DNA of 64,000 bases, from the NCBI RefSeq assembly GCF_009830125.1, contig NZ_WUPT01000001.1:496001-560000 (forward strand). The letters run 5' to 3'. Origin of the DNA: Kangsaoukella pontilimi (GTDB lineage Bacteria; Pseudomonadota; Alphaproteobacteria; Rhodobacterales; Rhodobacteraceae). The notes under the pieces were generated by a model. That model was not told the DNA's origin and searched no databases. It saw only the letters and a list, made by a program, of their open reading frames with translations. Shown in pieces: positions 36,047-44,823 of this stretch; position 1 is the first letter of the stretch, and every line of letters starts with the position of its first letter. A program made the position numbers and the translations under genes.

Positions 36047-37078
36047 TTATTCCTCCATCACGCCTTTGCGTCCCATCAGGCCGCGCGGCCGGGTCAGCAG
36101 GATGACGATGGCGACAAGGTAGATGATGATCTGGTTGATGCCGGGGATGATGTCGATGACTTCGGCCATGGAGGCGAAGCTTTCGAGAATACCCAGCAGG
36201 AAACCCGCAAGGACGGCGCCGGGCAGGGACCCCATGCCGCCCACAACGACCACCACGAAGGAGAGGACAAGGAAGTCCATTCCCATGTGGTAGTTGGGCG
36301 AATTGATCGGTGTGTACATCACCCCGGCAAGCCCCGCGACGCATGCCGCGATGGCGAACATAACAGTGAAGCGCTTGTCGATGTTGATGCCCAAGAGGCC
36401 CACGGTCTCGCGGTCGGCCATGCCGGCCCGGACCACCATCCCGAACGTGGTGAACTGCAGGAAGGCAAAGACGGCCGCGATCAGGATCATCGCGAAGGCG
36501 AAGTAGACGAGCCGCCAGTAGGGGTACATGATCGTGAACGGATCGGCCCCGATCAGCACGCCGAAGTCGAACGAGCCGTTGAAGGCGGGCGGCGCCGGGG
36601 TAGGGATCGGGTTGGCGCCGAAGAAATACTTGATGATTTCCTGAAGCACGATGGCCAGGCCGAAGGTCACCAGGATCTGGTCGGCATGGGGGCGCTTGTA
36701 GAAATGCTTGATCAGGCCGCGCTCCATCGCGTAGCCGACCGCGATCATGATCGGGATCGAGAACAGGATCGCCAGCGGCACGGACCAGTTGATGACCGCC
36801 TGTCCCAGGTCCGGTCCCAGCCATTCATGCATGTAGGGAATGTCGACCTTGAGCGGATTGCCCAGAAAGTCCTTGCGGCTTTCGTCGATGACCTCGTGGC
36901 TGAGGCTCAGAATGCGCTGAAGCGTCACGGCGCAGAAGGCGCCGATCATGAACAGCGCGCCATGCGCAAAGTTCACTACGCCGAGCGTGCCGAAGATCAG
37001 GGTCAGACCGAGGGCGATCAGCGCATAGGCCGACCCCTTGTCCAGACCGTTCAGCGTTTGAAGGATGATGGCGTCCAT
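36047..37078 (-). CDS. ABC transporter permease (LivH-like)
   Basis: 343 residues, eight or nine helices. LivH motifs NGLDKGSAYALIALGLTLIF, GTLGVVNFAHGALFMIGAFC, GLLGINIDKRFTVMFAIAAC and VVGGMGSLPGAVLAGFLLGI. The long loop with DESRKDFLGNPLKVDIPYMH is an insertion compared with LivH for leucine. Separated from the upstream binding-protein gene by a ~106-base gap with a hairpin. Confidence 0.92.
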   Translation of the reverse strand: MDAIILQTLNGLDKGSAYALIALGLTLIFGTLGVVNFAHGALFMIGAFCAVTLQRILSLSHEVIDESRKDFLGNPLKVDIPYMHEWLGPDLGQAVINWSVPLAILFSIPIMIAVGYAMERGLIKHFYKRPHADQILVTFGLAIVLQEIIKYFFGANPIPTPAPPAFNGSFDFGVLIGADPFTIMYPYWRLVYFAFAMILIAAVFAFLQFTTFGMVVRAGMADRETVGLLGINIDKRFTVMFAIAACVAGLAGVMYTPINSPNYHMGMDFLVLSFVVVVVGGMGSLPGAVLAGFLLGILESFASMAEVIDIIPGINQIIIYLVAIVILLTRPRGLMGRKGVMEE

Positions 37079-37138
37079 GTCCCCACCTCACAGGTTTTTT
37101 GGCTGGCTGGGTGCCGGGGCCATTTTTCGCGGTCCCGG

Positions 37139-37168
37139 AGGGTGGGCGCGCCCCGAAAGGCGCACCCT
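37139..37168 (-). promoter_or_regulatory. Intercistronic hairpin between binding-protein and permease genes
   Basis: AGGGTG (37139-37144)/CACCCT (37163-37168) extended inward by CGC/GCG after a two-base bulge. No T tract follows directly on the minus strand. Such hairpins after binding-protein genes usually protect that mRNA segment and reduce downstream expression; this role is inferred. Confidence 0.45.
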
Positions 37169-37184
37169 GTCTTGTCGGTCGGGC

Positions 37185-38549
37185 TTAAGCGCCCGGGTTG
37201 CACTCGCCCAGGGTCGCTTCCGCGCCACCCATCTGCGGGTGATCCGGCGCATAGGTGACCTGATCGACCGGCGTGATCTCGACGACTTCGAGAAGGTCGA
37301 ATTCCGAGGTCGGGTTCTCTTTCCCGCGCACGACCAGAACATCCTTGAAGCACTGGTGGTCGGCACCGCGATAAAGGGTCGGACCGTTGCCAAGACCGTC
37401 GAACTCGAAGTCTTCGAGCGCTTCGGCCACGGCACAGGGGTTGAACGACCCGGCGCGGTTGACGGCGTCCGCATAGAGCAGCGTCTGCACGTAGCAGGTG
37501 TGCGCTGCCTGGCTCGGCGGGAAGCCGTACTTGGTGCCGAACGAGCGGGTAAAAGCCTGCGAACCTTCGTCCTGCAGCGACCAGTGCCAGTTCGTCGAGC
37601 CGAAGATGCCCTTGACGTTGGCGCCGGCGCCACGCGCCATCAGGCGCGAGTAGAGCGGAACGACGATTTCGAAGTTCTTGCCGTTGACCATACGGTCGCG
37701 CAGGCCGAACTGAACGGCGTTGGTGAGCGAGTTCACCATGTTGCCGCCGTAGTGGTTGAGGACGAGCACGTCCGCATCCGTCTGAAGCACCGGCGCGATG
37801 TAGGACGAGAAGTCCGTCTGGGTGAGCGGGGTCTTGACGGCGTTGACCGTCTCCCAGCCCATCGCCTCGGTCGCCTGGGTGATGGCTTCCTCGGTGGTGT
37901 AGCCCCAGTTGTAGTCGGCGGTCAGGTGATAGGCCTTGCGGTCGGTGCCATAGGCGTTCGCCAGCACCGGCGCGAGAGCGGCGCCCGACATGTACGAGTT
38001 GAAGAAGTGACGGAAGCCGTTGGCCTTCCGGTCCTTGCCCGTGGTGTCGTTCGAGTGGGTGAGACCGGCCATGAAGATGACGCCGGCTTCCTGGCAGAGC
38101 GCCTGCACGGCCACGGCCACGCCCGAGGACGAGCCGCCGGTGATCATGATGGCGCCGTCCTTCTCGATCATCGAGCGGGCCGACGCGCGGGCGGCGTCCG
38201 ATTTGGTCTGCGTGTCGCCGGTGACGTACTCGACGCGCTTGCCGTTGATGCCCGTGCCGTCGAGGGTCTTCGACGAGAAGGTGTTGATCATGCCGCCGTC
38301 GCCGCCACCGTTCAGGTGCTCGACAGCCAGCTCATAGGCGCGCAGTTCGTCCGCGCCTTCGTCCGCGTAGGGACCGGTCTGCGGCACGTTGAAGCCGAGC
38401 GTCACCGTGTCGCCCTGCGGCGCGTTGGTGAAGCCGGTATGCGCGCCGGCCCAGACAGCCCCGGTAAAGATGGTCGGGGTCGCGAGCGCCGCACCGGCTG
38501 CCGCGCCCGTCTTCATCACTCCGCGACGTGTGAAGTTGGATTTGGTCAT
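37185..38549 (-). CDS. Tat-exported ABC substrate-binding protein (amide/urea/short-chain type)
   Basis: 454 residues from ATG 38549 (GGGAGGACTAC upstream). Twin-arginine signal NFTRRGVMKTGAAAGAALAT. Type-I periplasmic fold: DTVTLGFNVPQTGPYADEGA, GKRVEYVTGDTQTKSDAARA, GAIMITGGSSSGVAVAVQAL and AYHLTADYNWGYTTEEAITQ. It belongs to the broad Leu/Ile/Val-amide-urea binding family. The ligand is unknown; operon linkage with acetyl-CoA synthetase suggests a small carboxylate or a compound that yields one. Confidence 0.88.
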   Translation of the reverse strand: MTKSNFTRRGVMKTGAAAGAALATPTIFTGAVWAGAHTGFTNAPQGDTVTLGFNVPQTGPYADEGADELRAYELAVEHLNGGGDGGMINTFSSKTLDGTGINGKRVEYVTGDTQTKSDAARASARSMIEKDGAIMITGGSSSGVAVAVQALCQEAGVIFMAGLTHSNDTTGKDRKANGFRHFFNSYMSGAALAPVLANAYGTDRKAYHLTADYNWGYTTEEAITQATEAMGWETVNAVKTPLTQTDFSSYIAPVLQTDADVLVLNHYGGNMVNSLTNAVQFGLRDRMVNGKNFEIVVPLYSRLMARGAGANVKGIFGSTNWHWSLQDEGSQAFTRSFGTKYGFPPSQAAHTCYVQTLLYADAVNRAGSFNPCAVAEALEDFEFDGLGNGPTLYRGADHQCFKDVLVVRGKENPTSEFDLLEVVEITPVDQVTYAPDHPQMGGAEATLGECNPGA

Positions 38550-38725
38550 GTAGTCCTCCCATATGGAACATCCGGCTTGTGGTTTGAGGCACCACGGGCG
38601 CCCCTCCATTGGCGGCCGGACCCTTTGACAAGGTGCCTATGTTATCGCGCGAGACGTGAAAACTTTTCAACAACCCCCTCACTTGGCGTCATTTTTCTGT
38701 AAACGAATGCACAATTCCATGGTAT

Positions 38726-38737
38726 ACTTTGTAAAGT
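38726..38737. promoter_or_regulatory. Candidate ScfR operator in the divergent promoter region
   Basis: ACTTTGTAAAGT is an inverted repeat (ACTTT-GT-AAAGT) in the 236-base interval between the divergent binding-protein and ScfR-type genes, 49 bases before the latter. It resembles the TTTGCAAA-like sites reported for ScfR/RamB regulators. Motif inference. Confidence 0.45.
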
Positions 38738-38785
38738 AATTTTCTTGCGCACACAGAAACGCATTGGAAACATAAGGAAAAACCC

Positions 38786-40108
38786 ATGCCACGCGCCGCG
38801 CTCACAGGGTCACGGATACGCCGTTTCAGGCTGGACAGAGGCGTCCGGCAGGCCGATCTGGCGCGCGACTGCGACATCTCGCCCAGCTATCTCAATCTGA
38901 TCGAACACAACCGTCGCAGAATCGGCGGCGCGCTGCTCAACCGGATCGCTCGCGCGCTCGACGTGGACCCAGTCGTCCTGAGCGAAGGCGCGAGCGCGAC
39001 GCTGACCTCCGGGCTTGAGGCGGTGGCCGCCAATGCACCAGCAGGCGAGGGTCTGGAGCCGCCCGAGGATTTTGCCGGTACCTTTCCGGGCTGGGCGCGG
39101 CTGGCGGTTGAGCAGCAACGAAGGAGCGAAACGCTGGAACGGGTGGTCGAGGTTCTGAACGACCGACTGACCCATGACCCGATGCTGTCGGCCTCGCTCC
39201 ATGACGTGCTGTCCACCGTGACGGCCATCCGCTCGACCAGCGGCATTCTCGCCTCGGGAGAGGAGATCGAGCCGGAATGGAACGCGCGCTTCGTGCGAAA
39301 CCTCTACGAGGACAGTCAGCGTCTTGCGCAATCTGCCGAAGCCCTCGTCGGCTATCTCGATGCGGGCGGCGACGCGGCACGAAGAACGACCCTTCCGCAG
39401 GAGGAGCTGGAGGCATGGCTCGATGCGCAGGGCTGGAACATCGGAGAGATCGAAGCGGGCGCGGACCCCTCCGAGGTGCTGGCCGCGTCGGGGACAGAGC
39501 TTGCTACGGCGACGGCCAGAAGCATGGCCGCCACCTACCTGACCCGATACGCCGCGGACGCAGAGAGCGTGCCCATGGTGCCGCTACTGGATGCGATCGA
39601 GTTGGGCAGAACCGATCCGGCTGCGCTGGCCGGTCAGTTCAAGGTCGGGTTCGATCTGATCCTGCGCCGCCTTGCGCAGATGCCGGACAGCGCGTTCCGG
39701 GGCGGTCTGGCTCCGGGTCTCGTCCTCTGCGACGCATCCGGCACGCTGACGTTCCGGAAGCCCGTCGAAGGTTTCGAGCCGCCGCATTTCGGTTCGGGTT
39801 GCGCGCTCTGGCCGCTCTACGAAGCGCTGGCGCGGCCGTCCCAGCCGATCCGGACCGAGGTCGTTCTGACCGGTCGGGACACGCGACAGTTCACGCTTCA
39901 CGCCTTCGCCACGACCCGATTTCCCGCCGGTTTCGACCGTCCCGGCGTCGTCGAGGCGACGATGCTGATCGTGCCGCGCGTCGGAGATACCGGCGACGAG
40001 ATGCGCGAGCCGCTCGAAATCGGGACAAGCTGCCGGGTCTGCGCGCGGGGCGATTGCCCGGCCCGGCGCGAGCCGTCGATCCTCAGTCTTGCCCGCGCGG
40101 GGGCATGA
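38786..40108 (+). CDS. Short-chain fatty acyl-responsive transcriptional regulator (ScfR family, XRE HTH)
   Basis: 440 residues. N-terminal XRE HTH: GSRIRRFRLDRGVRQADLAR, DCDISPSYLNLIEHNRRRIG, GALLNRIARALDVDP. A large helical middle and a C-terminal domain follow, ending in a Cys cluster TSCRVCARGDCPARREPSIL that is diagnostic of ScfR/PrpQ/RamB-type regulators. These sense acyl-CoAs and control acetate/propionate metabolism. It is divergent from the ABC-acs operon and precedes a CrbS-like kinase, so it is the probable regulator of the block. Confidence 0.88.
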   Translation: MPRAALTGSRIRRFRLDRGVRQADLARDCDISPSYLNLIEHNRRRIGGALLNRIARALDVDPVVLSEGASATLTSGLEAVAANAPAGEGLEPPEDFAGTFPGWARLAVEQQRRSETLERVVEVLNDRLTHDPMLSASLHDVLSTVTAIRSTSGILASGEEIEPEWNARFVRNLYEDSQRLAQSAEALVGYLDAGGDAARRTTLPQEELEAWLDAQGWNIGEIEAGADPSEVLAASGTELATATARSMAATYLTRYAADAESVPMVPLLDAIELGRTDPAALAGQFKVGFDLILRRLAQMPDSAFRGGLAPGLVLCDASGTLTFRKPVEGFEPPHFGSGCALWPLYEALARPSQPIRTEVVLTGRDTRQFTLHAFATTRFPAGFDRPGVVEATMLIVPRVGDTGDEMREPLEIGTSCRVCARGDCPARREPSILSLARAGA

Positions 40109-40189
40109 CGCGTTTTGACAGCGGGGCGGGCTTCGGCAATAGTCCTGTCAAAGACCGGTAAACGGCTGACCATAGGGAGGAGATCGGCG

Positions 40190-40558
40190 ATGGGCGGACG
40201 GGTCCTGCTGATCGAAGACGAACCGAATATCATCGAGGCGATCCGCTTCATCCTGTCCCGTGCCGGCTGGCGCGTGGACACCCATTCCGATGGCTCGACC
40301 GCGATCGAGGCCGTCGAGGCGCGCAAACCCGATCTGGTCATTCTCGACGTCATGCTGCCGAACCGCTCCGGCTATGACATCCTGAATGATCTGAGGCAGG
40401 CGGCGGCGACCGAAAACCTTCCGGTCCTGATGCTGACCGCGCGGGGCCAGAAGAAGGACCGCGACCTTGCCGAGAAGCTGGGCGCGAGCCGCTTCATGAC
40501 CAAGCCGTTCTCGAATGGCGAGGTTCTGGCCGCGGTTCGCGAACTGGTGCCCGAGTGA
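40190..40558 (+). CDS. Receiver-only response regulator
   Basis: Start at ATG 40190 (GGGAGGAGA upstream). 122 residues: VLLIEDEPNIIEAIRFILSR, phospho-acceptor Asp in LVILDVMLPNRSG, LMLTARGQK and Lys in FMTKPFSNGEV. No DNA-binding domain follows; the gene stops and overlaps the next by GTGA. As part of the operon with the CrbS-like kinase it is its likely partner, but CrbR in other bacteria has a LuxR-type output domain that is missing here. Confidence 0.9.
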   Translation: MGGRVLLIEDEPNIIEAIRFILSRAGWRVDTHSDGSTAIEAVEARKPDLVILDVMLPNRSGYDILNDLRQAAATENLPVLMLTARGQKKDRDLAEKLGASRFMTKPFSNGEVLAAVRELVPE

Positions 40559-40827
40559 GCCGCCCGCCCGAGCCACTCTTCCTGGCGCGCCAAAGCTACC
40601 GCCGCCGCCGCCTTGGCGATGCGGCGCGGGTGCTGCCCATTCTGGGAGCGGTTCTGCTGCTTCTGCCGATCCTCTGGGCCGATACGGCCCGCACCAGCGG
40701 CGGCCTTGTCTACATCTTTGCGACATGGGCGATCCTGATCGTCATCGTCGCAGTGGTCTCGTCGAGGCTCGGACATGACCGCCGCGGGGCGGGCGACCCT
40801 GAAGGCGGTGAAGACGGGGAGTTCTGA
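40555..40827 (+). CDS. Small two-helix membrane protein
   Basis: 90 residues from GTG 40555, overlapping the response regulator stop. A basic N-terminus (RQSYRRRRLGDAARVLP), two membrane helices (LPILGAVLLLLPILWA and GGLVYIFATWAILIVIVAVV) and an acidic tail. Ends two bases before the kinase start. Small proteins in this position accompany SSS-family transporter-like genes; it may help assemble or modulate the kinase. No family name assigned. Confidence 0.8.
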   Translation: MSRPPEPLFLARQSYRRRRLGDAARVLPILGAVLLLLPILWADTARTSGGLVYIFATWAILIVIVAVVSSRLGHDRRGAGDPEGGEDGEF

Positions 40828-40829
40828 GC

Positions 40830-43520
40830 GTGCTCAGTTTCAACGCCCTCATCGTCGTCGCGCTTCTTTACGTGGCGCTTCTCTTTGCCGTGGCGTTCTG
40901 GGCGGATTCCCGCGCCGAACGGGGGCGGCTCGGCTGGTTGCGCTCGCCCCTGGTCTATACACTGTCTCTGTCGATTTATTGCACGGCATGGACCTTCTAC
41001 GGTGCGGTCGGCAACGCGACGCGGTCGGGTCTGGAATACGTCACCATCTATCTTGGACCGACGCTGGTTCTGATCGGCTGGTGGGCGCTTCTCAGGCGGC
41101 TGGTTCGGATCGGGCGCACGCAGCGCATCACCTCGATCGCCGACATGATCTCGTCGCGCTACGGGAAATCGAACCTGTTGGGCATTATCGTCACGGTGCT
41201 CGCCGTGGTCGGCACCACCCCCTATATCGCGCTGCAATTGCAGTCCGTCACGCTCAGCTTCGCGGTCTTCAGCCCGGCCGCAGCGGGTGAGGGCGCGGAC
41301 GGCCTGAGTTCCATCGCCTTCTGGGTCGCGGTGGGCCTTGTCGTGTTCACCATCATGTTCGGCACACGGAACCTCGACGTGAACGAGCGGCACTACGGCG
41401 TCGTTACCGCCATCGCGCTTGAAGCCATCGTCAAACTGGCCGCTCTCATCGCCGTCGGCCTTTTCGTTGTCTTCGCGGTTGCTGACGGACCAGTCGATGT
41501 GCTGGAGCGGATCGAGGCCTCGCCGATCGCCGACTGGGACCTGCAGCCCGACCGATGGGCCACGCTGATCTTCCTGTCGGCGGCTGCCTTTATCTGCCTG
41601 CCGCGCATGTTTCAGGTGATCGTGGTCGAGAACTCGGACGAGCGTCACCTTGCGACGGCAAGCTGGGCCTTCCCGCTCTACCTGTTCATGATCAGCCTGT
41701 TTGTCCTGCCCATCGCCGTCGTCGGTCTGGCGACGCTGCCTGCGGATGCGAACCCCGATCTGTTCGTCCTGACCCTTCCCATTGCCTTCGATCAGAGCGC
41801 GCTGTCGATGCTGGCCTTCCTCGGCGGGTTCTCGTCGGCCACCTCCATGGTGATCGTCGCCGCCATCGCGCTGTCCACCATGGTGTCGAACCACATCGTG
41901 ATGCCGATCTGGCTGAATGCCCGGAAAGGCGGTGCGACGGTATCCGGCGATGTTCGCGACACGGTGATCCTGGCGCGGCGGCTGTCCATCGCGGGTGTGC
42001 TGGCGCTCGGGTATCTTTACTTCCGACTGTCGGGCGGCGGCACTGCGCTCGCCTCCATGGGGCTGATCGCCTTTATCGGCCTGGCGCAGGTCCTGCCGGC
42101 GCTTCTCGGCGGCATCTTCTGGCGCGGGGCCACGCGCGTCGGCGCGGCGGTCGGGCTGTTGGTGGGATTTGCGGTCTGGGGCTGGACCTCGTTCCTGCCG
42201 AGTTTCGGCGACAGTGCGATCATGACTGCAAGTGTCTTTTCCGAAGGGCCTTTCGGCATCGGCCTTCTCAGGCCCACGGCACTCTTCGGGATCGAAGGCA
42301 TGGACCCGCTCGTCCATTCGGTCTTCTGGTCGATGCTGCTGAACAGCGGCGCCTTCGTGCTGTTCTCGCTTCTCAGCTTCCCCACGCCGATCGAGCGCAT
42401 TGAAGGCGCCACTTTCGTCAACGTCTTTCGCTATTCGGAATCCGCCCCCGGCTGGACGGGCGGCGCGGCCGAGGCCGAGGATTTGCTGATCATGGCGCAG
42501 CGCATCGTCGGCCCCACCGAGGCGCAGACCCTGTTCGAAGCCGAGGCGCGGCTTCAGGGCAACGCGGGGTATCTGCCCGAGGTGACACCGGACTTCCTGC
42601 AACGGCTTGAACGGGAACTTGCGGGCTCTGTCGGCGCGGCCACGGCCCACGCGATGATCGCCCAGATCACCGGCGGCGTCTCGGTCAGCGTCGAAGACCT
42701 GATGAAAGTGGCGGACGAGGCGCAGCAGATCCTCGAATACTCGAACCAGCTTGAAGCGAAGTCAGTCGAACTGGGACGCACCGCGCGTCAGCTGAAAGAG
42801 GCCAATGACAAGCTGATGGCGCTCTCGGTGCAGAAGGACGGCTTCCTCAGCCAGATCAGCCATGAACTCAGAACGCCGATGACGTCGATCCGGTCCTTCA
42901 GCGAGATTCTGATGGGCGGCGAACGGATGAGTGCCGAGGACCGGCAACGCTACAGCTCGATCATCCATGACGAGGCCATCCGTCTCACCCGGCTTCTGGA
43001 CGATCTTCTGGACCTGAGCGTTCTGGAGAACGGTCAGGTTACGCTGAACATGCGCCATGACACGGTGCGTGCCGTTCTGGACCGCGCCGTCGCTGCGACC
43101 GAGCGGCCGCACAAGGCGGGCGGCATTGTCATTCACCGGACGCCGGGCGACGAAGACGCGCCGCTCTATACCGACAGCGACCGTCTGGCGCAGGTCTTCA
43201 TCAACCTGATCGCCAATGCCGAGAAATATTGCGAGGCGGATGCGCCCGCGCTGACCATCGAGGTCAAAACGGTGGCCGGGCGCACGGTTGTTGACTTTAC
43301 CGACAACGGGCGTGGCATCCCGCGCGAGGCGCGCGAGATGATCTTCGAAAAGTTCAGCCGCGTGAGCGACCATCGCGCCGCTGGGGGCGCGGGGCTGGGG
43401 CTTGCCATTTGCCGCGAGATCATGGCGCGTCTCGGCGGGACGATCGCCTATCTGCCGGGGCAGGGTGGTGCATCCTTCCGGGTGACCCTGCCAGAGGCGG
43501 TGGCGCGCGCGGCGGAATAG
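40830..43520 (+). CDS. SSS-transporter-domain sensor histidine kinase (CrbS/MxtR-like)
   Basis: 896 residues from GTG 40830. Residues ~1-515 are a sodium:solute-symporter domain of about 13 helices (YCTAWTFYGAVGNATRSGLE, GYLYFRLSGGG, FIGLAQVLPALLGGIFWRGA). A linker with a coiled-coil follows. HisKA has the phosphoacceptor His near residue 678 in FLSQISHELRTPMTSIRSF, and HATPase motifs NLIANAEKYC, DNGRGIP and GGAGLGLAICREIM. CrbS-type kinases sense acetate or related solutes and switch acs expression. Proximity to acsA fits. Unlike hybrid relatives it has no C-terminal receiver. Confidence 0.92.
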   Translation: MLSFNALIVVALLYVALLFAVAFWADSRAERGRLGWLRSPLVYTLSLSIYCTAWTFYGAVGNATRSGLEYVTIYLGPTLVLIGWWALLRRLVRIGRTQRITSIADMISSRYGKSNLLGIIVTVLAVVGTTPYIALQLQSVTLSFAVFSPAAAGEGADGLSSIAFWVAVGLVVFTIMFGTRNLDVNERHYGVVTAIALEAIVKLAALIAVGLFVVFAVADGPVDVLERIEASPIADWDLQPDRWATLIFLSAAAFICLPRMFQVIVVENSDERHLATASWAFPLYLFMISLFVLPIAVVGLATLPADANPDLFVLTLPIAFDQSALSMLAFLGGFSSATSMVIVAAIALSTMVSNHIVMPIWLNARKGGATVSGDVRDTVILARRLSIAGVLALGYLYFRLSGGGTALASMGLIAFIGLAQVLPALLGGIFWRGATRVGAAVGLLVGFAVWGWTSFLPSFGDSAIMTASVFSEGPFGIGLLRPTALFGIEGMDPLVHSVFWSMLLNSGAFVLFSLLSFPTPIERIEGATFVNVFRYSESAPGWTGGAAEAEDLLIMAQRIVGPTEAQTLFEAEARLQGNAGYLPEVTPDFLQRLERELAGSVGAATAHAMIAQITGGVSVSVEDLMKVADEAQQILEYSNQLEAKSVELGRTARQLKEANDKLMALSVQKDGFLSQISHELRTPMTSIRSFSEILMGGERMSAEDRQRYSSIIHDEAIRLTRLLDDLLDLSVLENGQVTLNMRHDTVRAVLDRAVAATERPHKAGGIVIHRTPGDEDAPLYTDSDRLAQVFINLIANAEKYCEADAPALTIEVKTVAGRTVVDFTDNGRGIPREAREMIFEKFSRVSDHRAAGGAGLGLAICREIMARLGGTIAYLPGQGGASFRVTLPEAVARAAE

Positions 43521-43587
43521 GCGCGTCACAACGGTCTGGTAACCTGTTTCGGTCAGTGTCGGGCCTGAATAGACGGGCGACCGGACC

Positions 43588-44766
43588 ATGGCCGACGCGG
43601 CAGACAGCAATGTGCTCCAACGTATCGTGGCGCCGCCGCGCCCGCGCGCCTTGCGCGAATCCGCCGCCGTGGACGCGGTGCTCAGGGTCGACATGCCTCG
43701 CTCGGCAGACGAGCTTCTGGGGCTTACGGTCGAACTTCGCTCGGTGGTGCGGAACATGGTCTCCGAAGAAGGGGTCGTCGCGGCGCTCAGCGATAGCGAT
43801 CTGATCTTCGTTCTGGATTGCGGTGACGGCGAGTTGGGTCTTGTCGTGGTGGATAGCGGCCTGATCTCGACCCTGCTCGAGGTTCAGACCACCGGCCGCG
43901 TCACCAGCGCACCGCCCAAGGACCGGCGCCCCACCCGCACCGATGGCGTTGTCGTCAGCGACATGGCTGACCGCTGGCTCGAGGATATCGCTCGCGCGCA
44001 GGCGGCTGGCGGGGGGACGGGCAACCCGCGCTTCACCACGCTTGAGCGTGAAAGCCGCATTCTGGATATCCGCGCCGTGGGTCTGATGCTGGACCCCGGC
44101 GACTACGATGTCCTGAGGGTTGAGATGGCGTTTTCCGGGGGCGCGAAAAACGGCGCTCTGTCGGTCTGCGTGCCGGTGAGCAACGGTGCGGGCGCGGCTT
44201 CGAAAAGCGGCGAAGGTGGCGGGCTGGCCGACGAGCTGCGCGCGCACTACGCCCATATGCGCGCCGATCTCCGGGTCGACCTGGATCAGATCCGCTTGCC
44301 GTTGTCAGCCGTGCTGAAGCTGAAGAAGGACGCGGTTCTGCCGCTTGCGACCGAGAACGCGTCCGAAGTGACGCTCCGCCAGACCGATGGCCGCCGTGTC
44401 GCGAAGGCGAGGCTGGGGCAGGTCCATGGTCAGTGGGCGGTTCGGATGGCGGGGTTCGGCAGTGCGACCGCGGGCGCGGTTGGGGGTGTCGAAGCGGCTG
44501 CCTTCAGGGGGGCGGCGGCCTCGGCAGCACTGCCCGAACCGTCAGGCGGAGTAGGCGAGTTGCCCGACCTGCCCGAATTGCCGGGCATGTCCGAGTTGCC
44601 CGATTTGCCTGACCTGCCAGAGATTGAGGGAAACGGGGACATGCCTGAACTTCCGGACCTGCCCGACTTGCCTGATCTGCCGGGTACAGGCGACGGATTC
44701 GAGCTGCCGGACCTTCCGGATCTTCCCGACCTGCCGGAGCTCCCGGAACTTCCCGACCTGGACTGA
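43588..44766 (+). CDS. SpoA (FliM/FliN C-terminal) domain protein with PDLP-repeat tail
   Basis: 392 residues, 67 bases after the kinase. Residues ~228-292 fit a SpoA/FliMN_C domain (LDQIRLPLSAVLKLKKDAVL, LPLATENASEVTLRQTDGRR, VAKARLGQVHGQWAVRMA). The N-terminal part (RSVVRNMVSEEGVVAALSDS) resembles a FliM middle domain only faintly. The last ~75 residues are a low-complexity proline/leucine/aspartate tail of repeated PDLP or PELP units. No other flagellar genes are in the window. A motor-switch role is possible but not shown; secretion or cytosolic scaffolding is an alternative. Confidence 0.78.
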   Translation: MADAADSNVLQRIVAPPRPRALRESAAVDAVLRVDMPRSADELLGLTVELRSVVRNMVSEEGVVAALSDSDLIFVLDCGDGELGLVVVDSGLISTLLEVQTTGRVTSAPPKDRRPTRTDGVVVSDMADRWLEDIARAQAAGGGTGNPRFTTLERESRILDIRAVGLMLDPGDYDVLRVEMAFSGGAKNGALSVCVPVSNGAGAASKSGEGGGLADELRAHYAHMRADLRVDLDQIRLPLSAVLKLKKDAVLPLATENASEVTLRQTDGRRVAKARLGQVHGQWAVRMAGFGSATAGAVGGVEAAAFRGAAASAALPEPSGGVGELPDLPELPGMSELPDLPDLPEIEGNGDMPELPDLPDLPDLPGTGDGFELPDLPDLPDLPELPELPDLD

Positions 44767-44823
44767 CGCGCAGCCGGAAACGTCCCTGTCGCCACCACAG
44801 TTTCCGTCACGCAACGAAGCGGA

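Noticed and set aside
34334-37258. Long open frame on the plus strand opposite the LivFGMH genes
   Set aside because: It lies antisense to well-supported transporter genes. The translation is rich in Asp, His and Arg from mirrored codons and has no domain. High GC creates such shadows.
40710-42650. Long minus-strand frame opposite the CrbS-like kinase
   Set aside because: Antisense to a gene with clear SSS and kinase motifs; the translation is charged low complexity without a start context.
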